NCBI RefSeq assembly: GCF_004119495.1
Contig: NZ_NRQU01000002.1
Span: 62,001-126,000, forward strand
From: Flavobacterium sp. YO12
GTDB lineage: Bacteria > Bacteroidota > Bacteroidia > Flavobacteriales > Flavobacteriaceae
DNA length: 64,000 nt
Reading direction: 5' to 3'
In this document: positions 10,123-19,429 of the stretch, in pieces
How the letters are laid out: the number at the start of each line of letters is the position of its first letter
How positions within the stretch are numbered: position 1 is the stretch's first letter
Program-made: the position numbers and the translations under genes
The notes under the pieces: generated by a model
Seen by the model: the letters and a program-made list of their open reading frames with translations, nothing else
Databases searched by the model: none
What the model was told of the DNA's origin: nothing

Positions 10123-11052
10123 ATGAAAAAGAACCTATTTTTATTAGGATTATTAGTTTGTTCTATGGCCACAATTGCGCAAACTGAAAAAGCAGACAAA
10201 CCAGAAAGCTGGTATTTCAAATTGGGTGGATCATATTTCAACCAAACTGCTTCAACTGAGTTTCCAACAGTTGGAGGACATGATGCAATGAATAGAACTT
10301 ATGTAGGAGGAAAATTAGTTTCTGAAAAAAGTATTACAGGTTCTTTTGGTCAAGGATTTAGAACTGGTATTACTGCTGGATATAGATTTAATACTCGTTT
10401 AGGAGTTGAGTTAGGAGCAAATTATTACACTAGTAATGATAAAACAATGGCGCAAACTACATCAGATATGCCAATTACGCCAAGCGGTGTATATAACTTT
10501 AAATCAGTAGGTCAAATTACTGCATTTGATATTGCTCCAGCTTTAGTGTTGTTTTTAGGAGAGCACAAAGGATTTGAGCCGTATACTAAAGTAGGTGTTT
10601 TAGTTCCAGTTCATGGAGATTTAGAAATTACTACAGATGCACGTGCTCCAATCGCTTTTAATCCAACTACAGGAGCACCAGTTGCTTTTGGAGATGTTCA
10701 TAGTGTTGATAAAGTAAAACCAAATCCAACTATTGGATTTACAGCAGCTTTAGGAACTTCATACAAATTAGGAAAACATATTTCTGCTTTTGCTGAATTA
10801 GAGTATAGAAACTTTACTGTACACGGTAAAACAAAAGAAACAACTGAATTTACAGTGAATGGTAATGATGCTTTAGCTACTAGATCGACAGCTCAAATTC
10901 ATACAAATTATAGAGATGGTTTAGATGTTAATTCTAACAACGCTGCAACAAATCCAAACGGAGTTAATAAAGATAAACCAATGGATGAGTTAAGCTCTTA
11001 TGTTGGAATCTCAGGCTTAGGTTTGACTTTAGGTCTTAAATACAGCCTATAA
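10123..11052 (+). CDS. outer-membrane beta-barrel protein
   Basis: The 309-residue protein starts with a Sec signal peptide (MKKNLFLLGLLVCSMATIAQ) followed by alternating amphipathic strands rich in Gly, Tyr and Phe, such as WYFKLGGSYFNQTAS and GYRFNTRLGVELGANYYTS, ending in GLTLGLKYSL. The terminal aromatic-hydrophobic strand is typical of BamA-inserted barrels of the OmpW/OMP_b-brl type. Function unknown. A -7-like TATGTTTG lies at 10092-10099, 23 bases before the start. A strong terminator follows. Composition is close to its neighbours. Confidence 0.75.
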   Translation: MKKNLFLLGLLVCSMATIAQTEKADKPESWYFKLGGSYFNQTASTEFPTVGGHDAMNRTYVGGKLVSEKSITGSFGQGFRTGITAGYRFNTRLGVELGANYYTSNDKTMAQTTSDMPITPSGVYNFKSVGQITAFDIAPALVLFLGEHKGFEPYTKVGVLVPVHGDLEITTDARAPIAFNPTTGAPVAFGDVHSVDKVKPNPTIGFTAALGTSYKLGKHISAFAELEYRNFTVHGKTKETTEFTVNGNDALATRSTAQIHTNYRDGLDVNSNNAATNPNGVNKDKPMDELSSYVGISGLGLTLGLKYSL

Positions 11053-11077
11053 TTTATAGAAGTTTTTTAGTTTTTAG

Positions 11078-11113
11078 AAAAGAGGATATTCTTAATGAAT
11101 ATCCTCTTTTTTT
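11078..11113 (+). terminator. rho-independent terminator after barrel protein
   Basis: Arms AAAAGAGGATATTC (11078-11091) and the complementary 11097-11110 with a 5-base loop, followed by a run of T. Confidence 0.85.
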
Positions 11114-11120
11114 GTTTTTT

Positions 11121-11224
11121 TGTCATTTTGACTGAAAGGAGAAATCACACTAGAAACTATACAAAGATTGGCGACTCTCTCTGTAGATTCCCGCGTGTGA
11201 TTTCTCCTTTCAGTCGAAATGACA
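11121..11224. repeat. ~100-bp TGTCATT inverted repeat, copy 1 (complete)
   Basis: Begins TGTCATTTTGACTGAAAGG and ends with the complement (CAGTCGAAATGACA). Arms are about 30 bases with an inner segment of about 45. Arm core here is GACTGAAAGGAG. It belongs to the dispersed family also seen at 36569, 53832, 60284, 61607 and 62810. Confidence 0.9.
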
Positions 11225-11273
11225 AGATTGTGTAAATAGTACTAGCTTTTCGACTTCGCTCTCAGCGATAATT

Positions 11274-12269
11274 TTAAGATTTCGAGTTTCTAAACTCCTT
11301 CAAAACTTCATCAATAACCCAAGTCGTTCTTGATGCTGAAGTTCCTTTCGATGGAGAAGATCCTTCTTTGCCTAAAAGTTCAGTAATTACCGTTTCTATA
11401 AGTGGCTGTTGAATATGAAGCGGATTTTCGATTGCAATACTTTCTTTTTCTCCATTCGCATATTGAATATGAATTGGGTCATTTCCAAAAGTCGAAAATG
11501 AGATTTTTCCTTTATCACCAACAATTTCGGTATTATCGTAACGTTCAAAACTAGTAAAATTCCACAAACCCGTTCCGTGAATACCATTTTCAAATAAAAA
11601 TGACATCGAAACAGAGTCTTCGGCTGGATATGCTTTTAATTGCGAAGTAGCATGTCCGCGAACTGATTTTATAGGGCCTAAAACATAATCTAGAAAATCT
11701 AAAGTATGACAAGCTAAATCAACAAAAATTCCGCCGCCGGAAATATGAGGTAAAACCGTCCACGGAAGATTGATTTCATCATCATAACGTGCTTCAAAAG
11801 GATGATATAAAACACAGTTTACATGTCTTATAGTTCCTATTTTTCCTTTGTCAATTAATTCTTTTATTTTTAAAAACCGAGGTAAACTTCTTCTGTAATA
11901 AGCAACAAACAAAGGCACATTATGTTCTTTGCAAACGCTGATCATTTCATTACACTCTTCAAAAGTCAAAGCCATAGGTTTTTCAACATAAACAGGTTTT
12001 CCAGCTTTGGCGCATAAAATGGTGTATTCTTTATGAGATGATGGAGGAGTAGCAATATAAACCGCATCAACTTCGGGATCATTTATTAAATCAACGGCAT
12101 TCGAATACCATTTCGGAACATTATGACGTTTGGCATAATCTTCGGCAAGTGCAGCATCTCTTCGCATTACGGCAACTAAAGCTGAATTTGGAGCTTTCTG
12201 AAAAGCAGGTCCGCTTTTTACTTCGGTTACATTACCGCAGCCTATAATTCCCCATTTTATAATTTTCAT
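11274..12269 (-). CDS. Gfo/Idh/MocA family NAD(P)-dependent oxidoreductase
   Basis: A 331-residue enzyme. The N-terminal Rossmann fold has WGIIGCGNVTEVKSGPA (residues 6-22), and the family motif VEKPMALT with the conserved EKP lysine lies near residue 97. The C-terminal part is the alpha/beta Gfo_Idh_MocA substrate domain, with the conserved GGGIFVDLACHTLDFLDYVLG helix carrying the likely catalytic His. No signal peptide, so cytosolic. Members oxidise or reduce sugars and related polyols; the substrate cannot be read from the sequence. It is followed on the minus strand by no close partner. Start ATG at 12269. Confidence 0.88.
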   Translation of the reverse strand: MKIIKWGIIGCGNVTEVKSGPAFQKAPNSALVAVMRRDAALAEDYAKRHNVPKWYSNAVDLINDPEVDAVYIATPPSSHKEYTILCAKAGKPVYVEKPMALTFEECNEMISVCKEHNVPLFVAYYRRSLPRFLKIKELIDKGKIGTIRHVNCVLYHPFEARYDDEINLPWTVLPHISGGGIFVDLACHTLDFLDYVLGPIKSVRGHATSQLKAYPAEDSVSMSFLFENGIHGTGLWNFTSFERYDNTEIVGDKGKISFSTFGNDPIHIQYANGEKESIAIENPLHIQQPLIETVITELLGKEGSSPSKGTSASRTTWVIDEVLKEFRNSKS

Positions 12270-12306
12270 CTTTGGATATTTTGGTTTTTCAAATTTAAAA
12301 AAGGTT

Positions 12307-12659
12307 TGCCACGAATTGCACTAATTTTCACTAATTTATTTTTCCTGCTGATTCATAGTGAAAAAAAAATCTGCCTATCTGCTAAATCTGCGTGAGAAAA
12401 ATATCGAACAAAAAAGTTAGCCGCGAATTCACGAATTAATTTCACGCAGATTTTGCAGATTTAAGCAGATATGCGCAGATTTTTTAATCTAATTATATCT
12501 GCAAAATCTGCGGGAAACAAATTAATAAAGCCAAAGATTAAAAAGATTTCCACAGATTTTAAATCCCGCAAATTCTTTTAATCAGTGGCAAAAAAATAAG
12601 CCACGATTTACACATCCGCCACAATTAAAATTCGTGGAAATTAGTGTAATTCGTGGCTA
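12307..12659. repeat. nested CCACGAATT and CAGATTT inverted repeats
   Basis: The gap between the oxidoreductase and prolyl oligopeptidase is filled by an outer pair of arms related to GCCACGAATTGCACTAATTTT and its complement near 12633-12658, enclosing several (GC)AGATTT units in both orientations around 12370-12560. The same units recur at 19253, 37050, 38587, 49182, 54838 and 59232. No coding frame is supported. Confidence 0.8.
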
Positions 12660-12680
12660 AAAAATTAAGTTTTTAAAGTC

Positions 12681-14789
12681 TTACTTTTTCGGCAAAGCTT
12701 TAAAGCCCATATTGTAAAGTGTGAAAGCCTGAATGTCTACATTCTCCTGGATTGTAGCCGCAACAGATTTTCCTGCTCCGTGTCCTGCTTTTACATCAAT
12801 TCTAATTAAAACTGGATTGTTTCCTGTTTGTTTATCTTGCAGTTCAGCAGCAAATTTAAAACTGTGAGCAGGAACCACACGATCATCATGATCACCAGTA
12901 GTTACCATAGTTGCAGGATATTGAACTCCTTTTTTAACGCTTTGAACTGGAGAATATCCTTTAAGGTATTCAAACATTTCTTTACTGTCTTGAGCCGTTC
13001 CATAATCATATGCCCAACCAGCTCCAGCAGTAAAAGTATGGTAACGTAACATATCCATTACACCAACTGCAGGTAAAGCTACTTTCATTAAATCAGGACG
13101 CTGAGTCATAGTTGCTCCAACTAATAATCCTCCGTTAGAACCTCCGCGAATAGCTAAATAATCTGATGAAGTATATTTTTGAGCAATTAGATATTCAGCA
13201 GCAGCGATAAAATCATCAAATACATTTTGTTTTTGAAGTTTCGTTCCTGCATCGTGCCATTTTTTACCATATTCGCCTCCTCCTCTTAAGTTGGCAACTG
13301 CGTAAACACCTCCATTTTCCATCCAAACCGCATTTGCAATACTGAAACTTGGAGTTAAACTAATATTGAATCCACCATAACCATAAAGAATCGTTGGGTT
13401 TTTACCGTCTAATTTTGTTCCTTTTTTATAAGTAATAATCATCGGGATTTTTGTGCCGTCTTTTGAAGTATAAAATACTTGTTTAGACTCGTAATCTTCG
13501 CTTTTGAAATCAACTTTTGGTTTTTGATAAATTTCTGATTTACCAGATTTTGGTTCAAAAGAAAAAATACTTCCTGGAGTTGTATAATTTGTAAAGCTGT
13601 AGTATAAAATTTTCTCTTCCTTTTTTGCTCTAAATCCTCCGGCAGTTCCAACCGCAGGAAGTTTGATTTCGCGAATTAATTTACCGTTGTAATCGTATTG
13701 TAAAACTAACGAAACTGCATCTTTTGTATAATTAGCAAAAAAGTATCCGCCTCCTGTAGATGGCGATAAAACATTTTCTGTTTCTTTGATAAAATCTTTC
13801 CAGTTTTCAGGTTTTGGATTACTAAAATCTACAGTAACCACACGTCCGTTTGGAGCTTTATAATCAGTGTGAATAAATAATTTACTTCCTTCATTTTCGA
13901 TAATATTATTATCAGTGTTGAAGTTGTCTACAATGGTTACAATTGGACTGTTTGGCGTTTTTAAATCTTTAATATAAAGTTCGTTTCCATAAGTAGAATT
14001 TGCTGCTGTAATTACTAAAAAACGATTGTCTTCAGTAACGTAACCTCCAACATATCTTCTTTTTTGATCTGCACCAAAAATTACTTTATCCTCTTTTTGA
14101 GAAGTTCCTAATTTGTGAAAGTACAATTTGTGCTGATCTGTTTTTGCAGATAATTCACTTCCTTTTGGTTTGTCATAACTTGAATAATAGAAACCTTCGT
14201 TTCCAAGCCATGAAATACCGCTGAATTTTACGTCAACCAAAGTATCTTCAAGAACTTTTTTAGATACGGCATCAATAATAATAACTTTTCTCCAGTCGCT
14301 TCCGCCTTCAGAAATTGAATAAGCAGTTTTGCTTCCATCTTTAGAGAAATCTAATCCGCCAAGCGAAGTCGTACCGTCTTTAGAAAATGTATTTGGATCT
14401 AAGAAAACTTCCTCTTTACCATTCTGATCTTTTCTATAAACCACAGATTGATTTTGAAGACCATTATTTTTTGAATAATAAGTAAACTTTCCTTCTTTGT
14501 ATGGAGCGCCGATTTTTTCGTAATTCCAAAGTTTTTCCATTCGTTTTTTAAGTTCGTCACGAAACGGAATTTTATCTAGATATGCATAAGTAACTTCGTT
14601 TTGAGCTTTAACCCAAGCGCCCGTTTCAGCAGATTTGTCATCTTCAAGCCAACGATACGGATCGCTTACTTTTGTGTCAAAATAGACATCAACAGTTTCT
14701 CCTTTTTTGGTTTCTGGATATTGAATTTTATTTTGAGCAAATGAAATTCCTGCAGTTGTGATTGCCATCAATAAAAATGTTTTTTTCAT
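12681..14789 (-). CDS. prolyl oligopeptidase family serine peptidase (S9A)
   Basis: The 702-residue protein has a signal peptide ([19 protein letters not shown]) and so acts in the periplasm. An N-terminal seven-bladed propeller region (residues about 25-430) opens with [27 protein letters not shown], close to the animal POP start. The C-terminal alpha/beta hydrolase has the nucleophile S551 in RGGSNGGLL, the acid in DHDDRVVP and H670 in AGHGAGKS, a complete catalytic triad. The family cleaves after proline in short peptides. Length matches known Bacteroidetes secreted POPs. It stands downstream of the TonB receptor on the same strand but behind a long hairpin, so cotranscription is doubtful. 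Confidence 0.95.
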   Translation of the reverse strand: MKKTFLLMAITTAGISFAQNKIQYPETKKGETVDVYFDTKVSDPYRWLEDDKSAETGAWVKAQNEVTYAYLDKIPFRDELKKRMEKLWNYEKIGAPYKEGKFTYYSKNNGLQNQSVVYRKDQNGKEEVFLDPNTFSKDGTTSLGGLDFSKDGSKTAYSISEGGSDWRKVIIIDAVSKKVLEDTLVDVKFSGISWLGNEGFYYSSYDKPKGSELSAKTDQHKLYFHKLGTSQKEDKVIFGADQKRRYVGGYVTEDNRFLVITAANSTYGNELYIKDLKTPNSPIVTIVDNFNTDNNIIENEGSKLFIHTDYKAPNGRVVTVDFSNPKPENWKDFIKETENVLSPSTGGGYFFANYTKDAVSLVLQYDYNGKLIREIKLPAVGTAGGFRAKKEEKILYYSFTNYTTPGSIFSFEPKSGKSEIYQKPKVDFKSEDYESKQVFYTSKDGTKIPMIITYKKGTKLDGKNPTILYGYGGFNISLTPSFSIANAVWMENGGVYAVANLRGGGEYGKKWHDAGTKLQKQNVFDDFIAAAEYLIAQKYTSSDYLAIRGGSNGGLLVGATMTQRPDLMKVALPAVGVMDMLRYHTFTAGAGWAYDYGTAQDSKEMFEYLKGYSPVQSVKKGVQYPATMVTTGDHDDRVVPAHSFKFAAELQDKQTGNNPVLIRIDVKAGHGAGKSVAATIQENVDIQAFTLYNMGFKALPKK

Positions 14790-14852
14790 AGTTAGTTTTT
14801 ATCTGTTGTAACAAAAATAGCACTTTTTGTTGTGAAAAATGAATGCAAAAAG

Positions 14853-14930
14853 TTAAACCATATTAGTCATATAAGCTCATTTTAATTAAGTGCTTAGCTT
14901 ATATTTACTTATATGACTGATATGGTTTAA
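14853..14930. repeat. AACCATAT-TAGTCATATAAG inverted repeat
   Basis: Arms of 23 bases (14853-14875 and 14908-14930) match except at one position, which can still form a G-U pair. It lies between the TonB receptor stop and the peptidase start. Single-arm relatives (AACCATATAAGTnATATAAG) occur near 36469 and 60189. Confidence 0.8.
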
Positions 14931-14935
14931 AAATG

Positions 14936-17143
14936 TTACAGATTAAAGTTAATGCCTAGAACAATGTTTCTTCCAATGTTTGGAATGCCGTCTGTTTTTA
15001 GTCTTGAAAGATGTGCAATATATTTTTTGTCAAATAAATTGTTTCCGTTTAAGTTTACATCAAAGGCAGTTTTTCCAAGTTTAACAGTTCCTCCAAAACC
15101 CAGATTTACCAGAGTATACCCTTTTGAAGCTGTTTCAAAACCGCTTACATTATCTTGATTAAAAGTCGAAGAAACATTCAAAGAAGCAAAACCTTCACTC
15201 AGCCAATCTTTAATTTTAAACTCAGTTCTAAGCGTATTGTTCCAGTTGTTGGCAGGAATTAAAGGTAGATAATCATTGTTGTCTTTTTTACCCATTACAG
15301 TTTCAAAACTCGTTTCAAAATGTAACCAGTCTAATGGATGCGGGTGAAAATGCAGTCCAGCCTCACCACCATATAATTTTGCATTATCCTGAACGTAAGC
15401 AAAAACATCATTCTCATCGCGAATTTCTCCTGTTGGAGATGTATAAATATAATTGTTTACGTGATTGTAAAAACCATTTACAAAAAACTCAAAATGTGTG
15501 TTTTTGTATTCCAGATTCAAATCAGTTTGAATATTTTGTTCCGTTTTCAAATCAGCATTTCCAATTTCATAACGATTCGTTCCTTCGTGAACACCATTTG
15601 AAGTTAATTCCGCTAAGTTTGGCGCTCTAAATCCGCTGGCAACATTTAATCTCAAAGTTAATGGTTCAGCTAATTTTGTTTTATATCCCAACGAAGCATT
15701 AAAGCTGTCAAAAGAGCGATCTAAAGCTTTAAAATAACCTTCTTCACCTTCTTCACCGTGTGCAATAGAAGTAATATTTCTATTGTCAAAACGCAGACCA
15801 GCTTGTAAAACGCTGTTTTTCCATTCGTAATTTGCAGTTCCAAAAACTCCAAAATCATTCGTCGTTGCATCAGGAATTAAATATTCCTCACCAGAATTTT
15901 TATTCGTTTGGTGCATTCCCTGAACACCCAAAATAGTTTCGATTTTTCCGAATTTAGGAAAATGATATTTAGCGTTGTAATTAAAAGTATTCAATTTCAT
16001 ATGAAGAGAAGCGTCGTTGCTGTCTTCAAATTCACTTCGGTCATTGGCAATATAGCCCAAATCAACATCTAACTTTGAGTTTTCAAAAAAGATAACATTG
16101 TTCAAACTCAATAAATGATTAAAAATTCCTTGTCTAGGAAATTGTGTGTCTTTACTTGAAGATTGTTCTGCGATTCCATCTTCTGGAATTCCAATGTCAA
16201 GTTTGTTGTAATTGTATCTCAAAACACTTGAGAAAGTCGAATTGCTGTAACCGATTCCAGTTTTAAAATCAGTTTCATTATAACGAGAATTCGTCACGCG
16301 ATCACCGCCAGAAATTTTATAATCAGAATGGGTGTTGTAACTTCCGCGTGCTAGAAATTTCCAATTGTCAGTAGATGTTTTTAATCCAATAGAAGAATTG
16401 CTTCCTTGTGTATTGGTGAAATATTTTTGACTGAAATTAGCTTTAAAATCTCCAGCATCAGCAAATTTTTCAGGATTAAAATATAAAACACCTCCCAAAG
16501 CATCAGAACCATAAAGCAAAGAAGCAGGTCCTTTGATAACTTCGACACTTTCGATTCCGGCATCATTCAAGCCTAAACCATGTTCGTCGCCAAACTGCTG
16601 ATTTTCGATACGAACGCCTTGCGAATAAACTAAAACACGATTACCGCTTAATCCTCGAATTACTGGTTTTCCAATAGAAGTTCCCGTCGAAATTTGAGAA
16701 ACTCCCGGAATTGTTGCTAAGCCTTCTATTAAAGTTGAGGTTCCTTTTTGCTGTAAAGTTTTGATGCTTTCATGCTCAATTTTCATTACGTTTTGCGATT
16801 GCAGTTTGTTGAAAGGAGTAGAAACTACAACTTCATCCATTTCTAAGATAGATTCTGCAAGACTCACATCTAATGTATTTTGTTTTACCAATTTGGCAAT
16901 TGTTTTATTTTGGGTAGCAAATCCAACAAACGAAAAAGCAAGGCGTAAACCTCCGTTTGGCAGATTGTTTAATTCGTATTTTCCGTTTGCATCAGTAGTT
17001 GTTCCTTTATGTAATTCTGGTGCGTAAACAGAAACGCCCGGCATAGGCTGATTTTGAGTATCAGTTACAATACCTGAAACTGAATTTTGGGCAGACAGCA
17101 AGCCCGAAAACCCTAAAATAAGGGCAATTATTATTTTTTTCAT
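14936..17143 (-). CDS. TonB-dependent outer-membrane receptor
   Basis: A 735-residue receptor with a signal peptide (MKKIIIALILGFSGLLSAQ). A CarboxypepD_reg-like beta domain follows (residues 20-105: SVSGIVTDTQNQPMPGVSVYAP). The plug domain comes next (about 110-225), with IPGVSQISTGTSIGKPVIRG and VEVIKGPASLLYGSDALGGV. The rest is a 22-strand barrel with a terminal NLNGNNLFDKKYIAH and final NIVLGINFNL. The plug contains IENQQFGDEHGLGLNDAGIE, and the barrel loops are acidic and His-containing. Together with the Cys/His-rich neighbour upstream, this suggests a metal such as zinc or copper rather than a glycan; there is no SusD partner. The substrate remains inference. Confidence 0.9.
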   Translation of the reverse strand: MKKIIIALILGFSGLLSAQNSVSGIVTDTQNQPMPGVSVYAPELHKGTTTDANGKYELNNLPNGGLRLAFSFVGFATQNKTIAKLVKQNTLDVSLAESILEMDEVVVSTPFNKLQSQNVMKIEHESIKTLQQKGTSTLIEGLATIPGVSQISTGTSIGKPVIRGLSGNRVLVYSQGVRIENQQFGDEHGLGLNDAGIESVEVIKGPASLLYGSDALGGVLYFNPEKFADAGDFKANFSQKYFTNTQGSNSSIGLKTSTDNWKFLARGSYNTHSDYKISGGDRVTNSRYNETDFKTGIGYSNSTFSSVLRYNYNKLDIGIPEDGIAEQSSSKDTQFPRQGIFNHLLSLNNVIFFENSKLDVDLGYIANDRSEFEDSNDASLHMKLNTFNYNAKYHFPKFGKIETILGVQGMHQTNKNSGEEYLIPDATTNDFGVFGTANYEWKNSVLQAGLRFDNRNITSIAHGEEGEEGYFKALDRSFDSFNASLGYKTKLAEPLTLRLNVASGFRAPNLAELTSNGVHEGTNRYEIGNADLKTEQNIQTDLNLEYKNTHFEFFVNGFYNHVNNYIYTSPTGEIRDENDVFAYVQDNAKLYGGEAGLHFHPHPLDWLHFETSFETVMGKKDNNDYLPLIPANNWNNTLRTEFKIKDWLSEGFASLNVSSTFNQDNVSGFETASKGYTLVNLGFGGTVKLGKTAFDVNLNGNNLFDKKYIAHLSRLKTDGIPNIGRNIVLGINFNL

Positions 17144-17212
17144 TTGAAATTATGCTATAGTTAATTGTTTTTTCTTTTAAATAAAAACTAAAACTACAAT
17201 GCAGCATTCTGA

Positions 17213-17238
17213 TCCTAATTAATAAAATAGGATTAGGA
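17213..17238. promoter_or_regulatory. inverted repeat between TonB receptor and Cys/His-rich gene
   Basis: TCCTAAT, 12 bases, ATTAGGA in the 158-base gap upstream of the TonB receptor. The size and place fit a dimeric regulator site controlling the receptor, perhaps a metal regulator, but nothing else supports it. Confidence 0.3.
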
Positions 17239-17301
17239 AACTCAATGTTATTTTGAATCTTGATTAAAAAAAATGTAAAGATTATTTCGAGTATTCGAAA
17301 T

Positions 17302-17655
17302 TTAAGAAACTATAAAAGCAGGAGGTCCTCGTAATAAATACGAAGGTTTTGAAATTGAAAAAATCTTTTCAGTAAGAGGAAAGAAATACGGTGTTTCAGT
17401 TCCAAAAGTGTGAAACTGAAAAGAAATACTTTCGGGAACGATATAGCCTCCAAACGCAAAATTACAAACAAAACAAAGATCATAATTATGATGCTGGTGC
17501 GTTATTTCTCCGTTTGGATCATTGTAATCGTGGTGGCATTGTTTTTCTGAAAGCTGTTTTACGATATGCTCATAACTGTGCACAGACTGAAACAATATCG
17601 AAAACAATATTGTGACAGCAAACGAGAAACTTAATATGAGCTGCTTTCTTTTCAT
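17302..17655 (-). CDS. small secreted or membrane-anchored Cys/His-rich protein
   Basis: The 117-residue protein starts at the ATG at 17655 (three in-frame codons upstream are less likely). An N-terminal hydrophobic segment (about residues 5-25) is a signal peptide or anchor. The mature part contains a cluster of possible metal ligands: CHHDY, then HQHHNYDLCFVC about 15 residues on, so four His and three Cys within about 30 residues. The C-terminus ends SYLLRGPPAFI. I do not recognise a named family with certainty; similar small proteins precede TonB receptors in Bacteroidetes. It is the gene directly upstream of the receptor on the same strand, separated by 158 bases. A periplasmic metal-binding helper for the receptor is plausible but inferred. 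Confidence 0.6.
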   Translation of the reverse strand: MKRKQLILSFSFAVTILFSILFQSVHSYEHIVKQLSEKQCHHDYNDPNGEITHQHHNYDLCFVCNFAFGGYIVPESISFQFHTFGTETPYFFPLTEKIFSISKPSYLLRGPPAFIVS

Positions 17656-17876
17656 GCAAGACAAAGGTATAAAAGACCAGTGAAAAAATGGTTTATTTTT
17701 TTGATTCTGCTCTTGATTTGTTGAAAATACTGCAAAGAATGGGTTTATTCGTCGTGAAAAAGAGAATTATTACTTTCAAATCACATCATGAAGTGGCATT
17801 GTGTTATATTTGTAAGTGAAATAAATGCAGCTTTTTGAACGTTTATTTAAGAACCCTTTTAAAACCACAATACAAT

Positions 17877-18581
17877 ATGCGATTACTTTTTAGCTGTTTG
17901 TTTTTAACTTCATTTTTCAGTGTTTTTGCTCAAAATGAAGTGAAGCCAGAAGTAAAACCCGAAGTTAAAATTGATTCATTGTATCGTGAAGATCAGTTTT
18001 ATTTTTCGGTAACGTATAATATGTTTACAGATATACCTCAAAGATTCAAGCAAAATAAATTTTCTTTAGGACTTTCTGGAGGTTTTTTGCGTGATATGCC
18101 CATTAATAAATCGAGAACATTTGCAATTGCAGCTGGTTTAGGATTCAGTTATCAAAACTATTATCAAAATTTAGGTATTTCTAGAGACGGATCTGGAGCT
18201 ATAGTTTATAACGTTACTGATTATGGCGAAATAGTGTCAAATCGATATAAGCAATATTCTGTAGATCTTCCTATAGAATTTAGATGGCGTAATTCTACTT
18301 TTGAAAGCACTAAGTTTTGGCGGGTTTATACAGGGATAAAATTAAGTTATGTGTTTTCAACTACTTCAAATTTGAATGCTGGAGAGGAAACGTATAAAAT
18401 AAAAAATAACGCTTCAATTAATACATTTCAATACGGACCATATATTTCGGCAGGTTATAATACCTGGAACCTTTATGTGTACTATGGATTAAGCCCTTTG
18501 TTTAATTCAGCGACAACACTTACAGGAGAGAAAGTTAATTTAAAAACCCTGAATGCCGGACTGATTTTTTACATTTTATAA
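17877..18581 (+). CDS. outer-membrane beta-barrel protein (PorT/OMP_b-brl_2-like)
   Basis: Counting from the ATG at 17877 gives 234 residues with a clean signal peptide (MRLLFSCLFLTSFFSVFAQ). The in-frame ATG at 17835 would put 14 extra residues in front of it and was rejected. A short Lys/Glu/Pro repeat (VKPEVKPEVK) links the signal peptide to alternating barrel strands such as FSLGLSGGFLRDMP, AIAAGLGFSYQNYYQN and LPIEFRWR. The pattern resembles the PorT family of Bacteroidetes barrel proteins, where the namesake takes part in type IX secretion. This copy cannot be assigned that role from sequence alone. Its last six bases overlap the convergent PAP2-like gene. Confidence 0.6.
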   Translation: MRLLFSCLFLTSFFSVFAQNEVKPEVKPEVKIDSLYREDQFYFSVTYNMFTDIPQRFKQNKFSLGLSGGFLRDMPINKSRTFAIAAGLGFSYQNYYQNLGISRDGSGAIVYNVTDYGEIVSNRYKQYSVDLPIEFRWRNSTFESTKFWRVYTGIKLSYVFSTTSNLNAGEETYKIKNNASINTFQYGPYISAGYNTWNLYVYYGLSPLFNSATTLTGEKVNLKTLNAGLIFYIL

Positions 18582-19181
18582 CCACAGAAATAAAAACAGT
18601 ACTTGCGGTAAAACGCCTATAAGTAATCCTGCAAGAAGTTCCTTTGGAGTATGAGCATTCATTTCTAATCGTGAAGAAGCAACAATCCCCGTCATTAAAA
18701 TTAAAAAAGCACTCCAATACGGATTTTGCGTCTGCAGATGAATGTTTAATCCCATAGCAAAAATCGTGAAACCGCTTATTGCCGCAACGTGAAGACTTGG
18801 TTTAAATTTGAAAAGCGAACAAACGAGCGCTAAAATGGTTGTAAATAAGGCACCCAGAAAAAAGAAATGAAGTTCAGGATAACGAGTAATAACAATACTT
18901 CTTTTGACCAATAAAATATACAAAAAAGATTGTAAAACTAAGGGAACAAGCCTTTGAGAAGTCTCTGGAAGCATTAAAGATTTTACATGTCCTGTTGAGC
19001 GCAGCAACAAGAAAAATAAAACAGGAACAATAATCGTAATCACCAAAATTTGAAATAATACAAAGTACTTTTCTTGAGTTGTAAAAACATCATCTTTGCA
19101 AAAAAGATATAACAATGTAGTGTACATTGGAATAAATATAGGATGAAGTATGTAAGAGAATAGTGGAAGTACTTTTTTCAA
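18576..19181 (-). CDS. PAP2-like membrane protein
   Basis: The 201-residue protein has about six hydrophobic segments. Two motifs recall the PAP2 lipid-phosphatase superfamily: KPSLHVAA (in place of PSGH) near residue 132 and SSRLEMNAHTPKE, which fits the third motif SRx5Hx3D with Glu in place of Asp. The first motif (Kx6RP) is not clear. The protein is therefore a divergent PAP2-type integral membrane protein, possibly acting on a lipid phosphate or pyrophosphate such as undecaprenyl pyrophosphate; activity is uncertain because of the substitutions. It overlaps the 3' end of the convergent barrel gene by six bases. Confidence 0.6.
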   Translation of the reverse strand: MKKVLPLFSYILHPIFIPMYTTLLYLFCKDDVFTTQEKYFVLFQILVITIIVPVLFFLLLRSTGHVKSLMLPETSQRLVPLVLQSFLYILLVKRSIVITRYPELHFFFLGALFTTILALVCSLFKFKPSLHVAAISGFTIFAMGLNIHLQTQNPYWSAFLILMTGIVASSRLEMNAHTPKELLAGLLIGVLPQVLFLFLWL

Positions 19182-19252
19182 AACGCTTTATTTTGTGGTG
19201 TTGAACAAATATAATGAAATAATGTTTTTTGCAACGAATATTTAGTTTCTCT

Positions 19253-19393
19253 AGCCACGAATTATTTATATTCTAAATGTTTAAATAATAGCCACAGATT
19301 AAAAGGTTCTCACAGATTAGATCATTTAAATCTGTTTAATCTGTGACAAAAAAACAAACAATAATTCGCGGAAATTTGTGTAATTCGTGGCAA
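19253..19393. repeat. CCACGAATT inverted repeat with inner CACAGATT arms
   Basis: Outer arms GCCACGAATT and its complement near 19384-19393, enclosing an inner pair built on GCCACAGATTAAA and TTTAATCTGTG. Same family as at 12307 and 49182. It lies upstream of murF-alr. Confidence 0.75.
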
Positions 19394-19429
19394 ACCTTTT
19401 TTTAAATTTGACAAAAAGAAATTTTCTAA

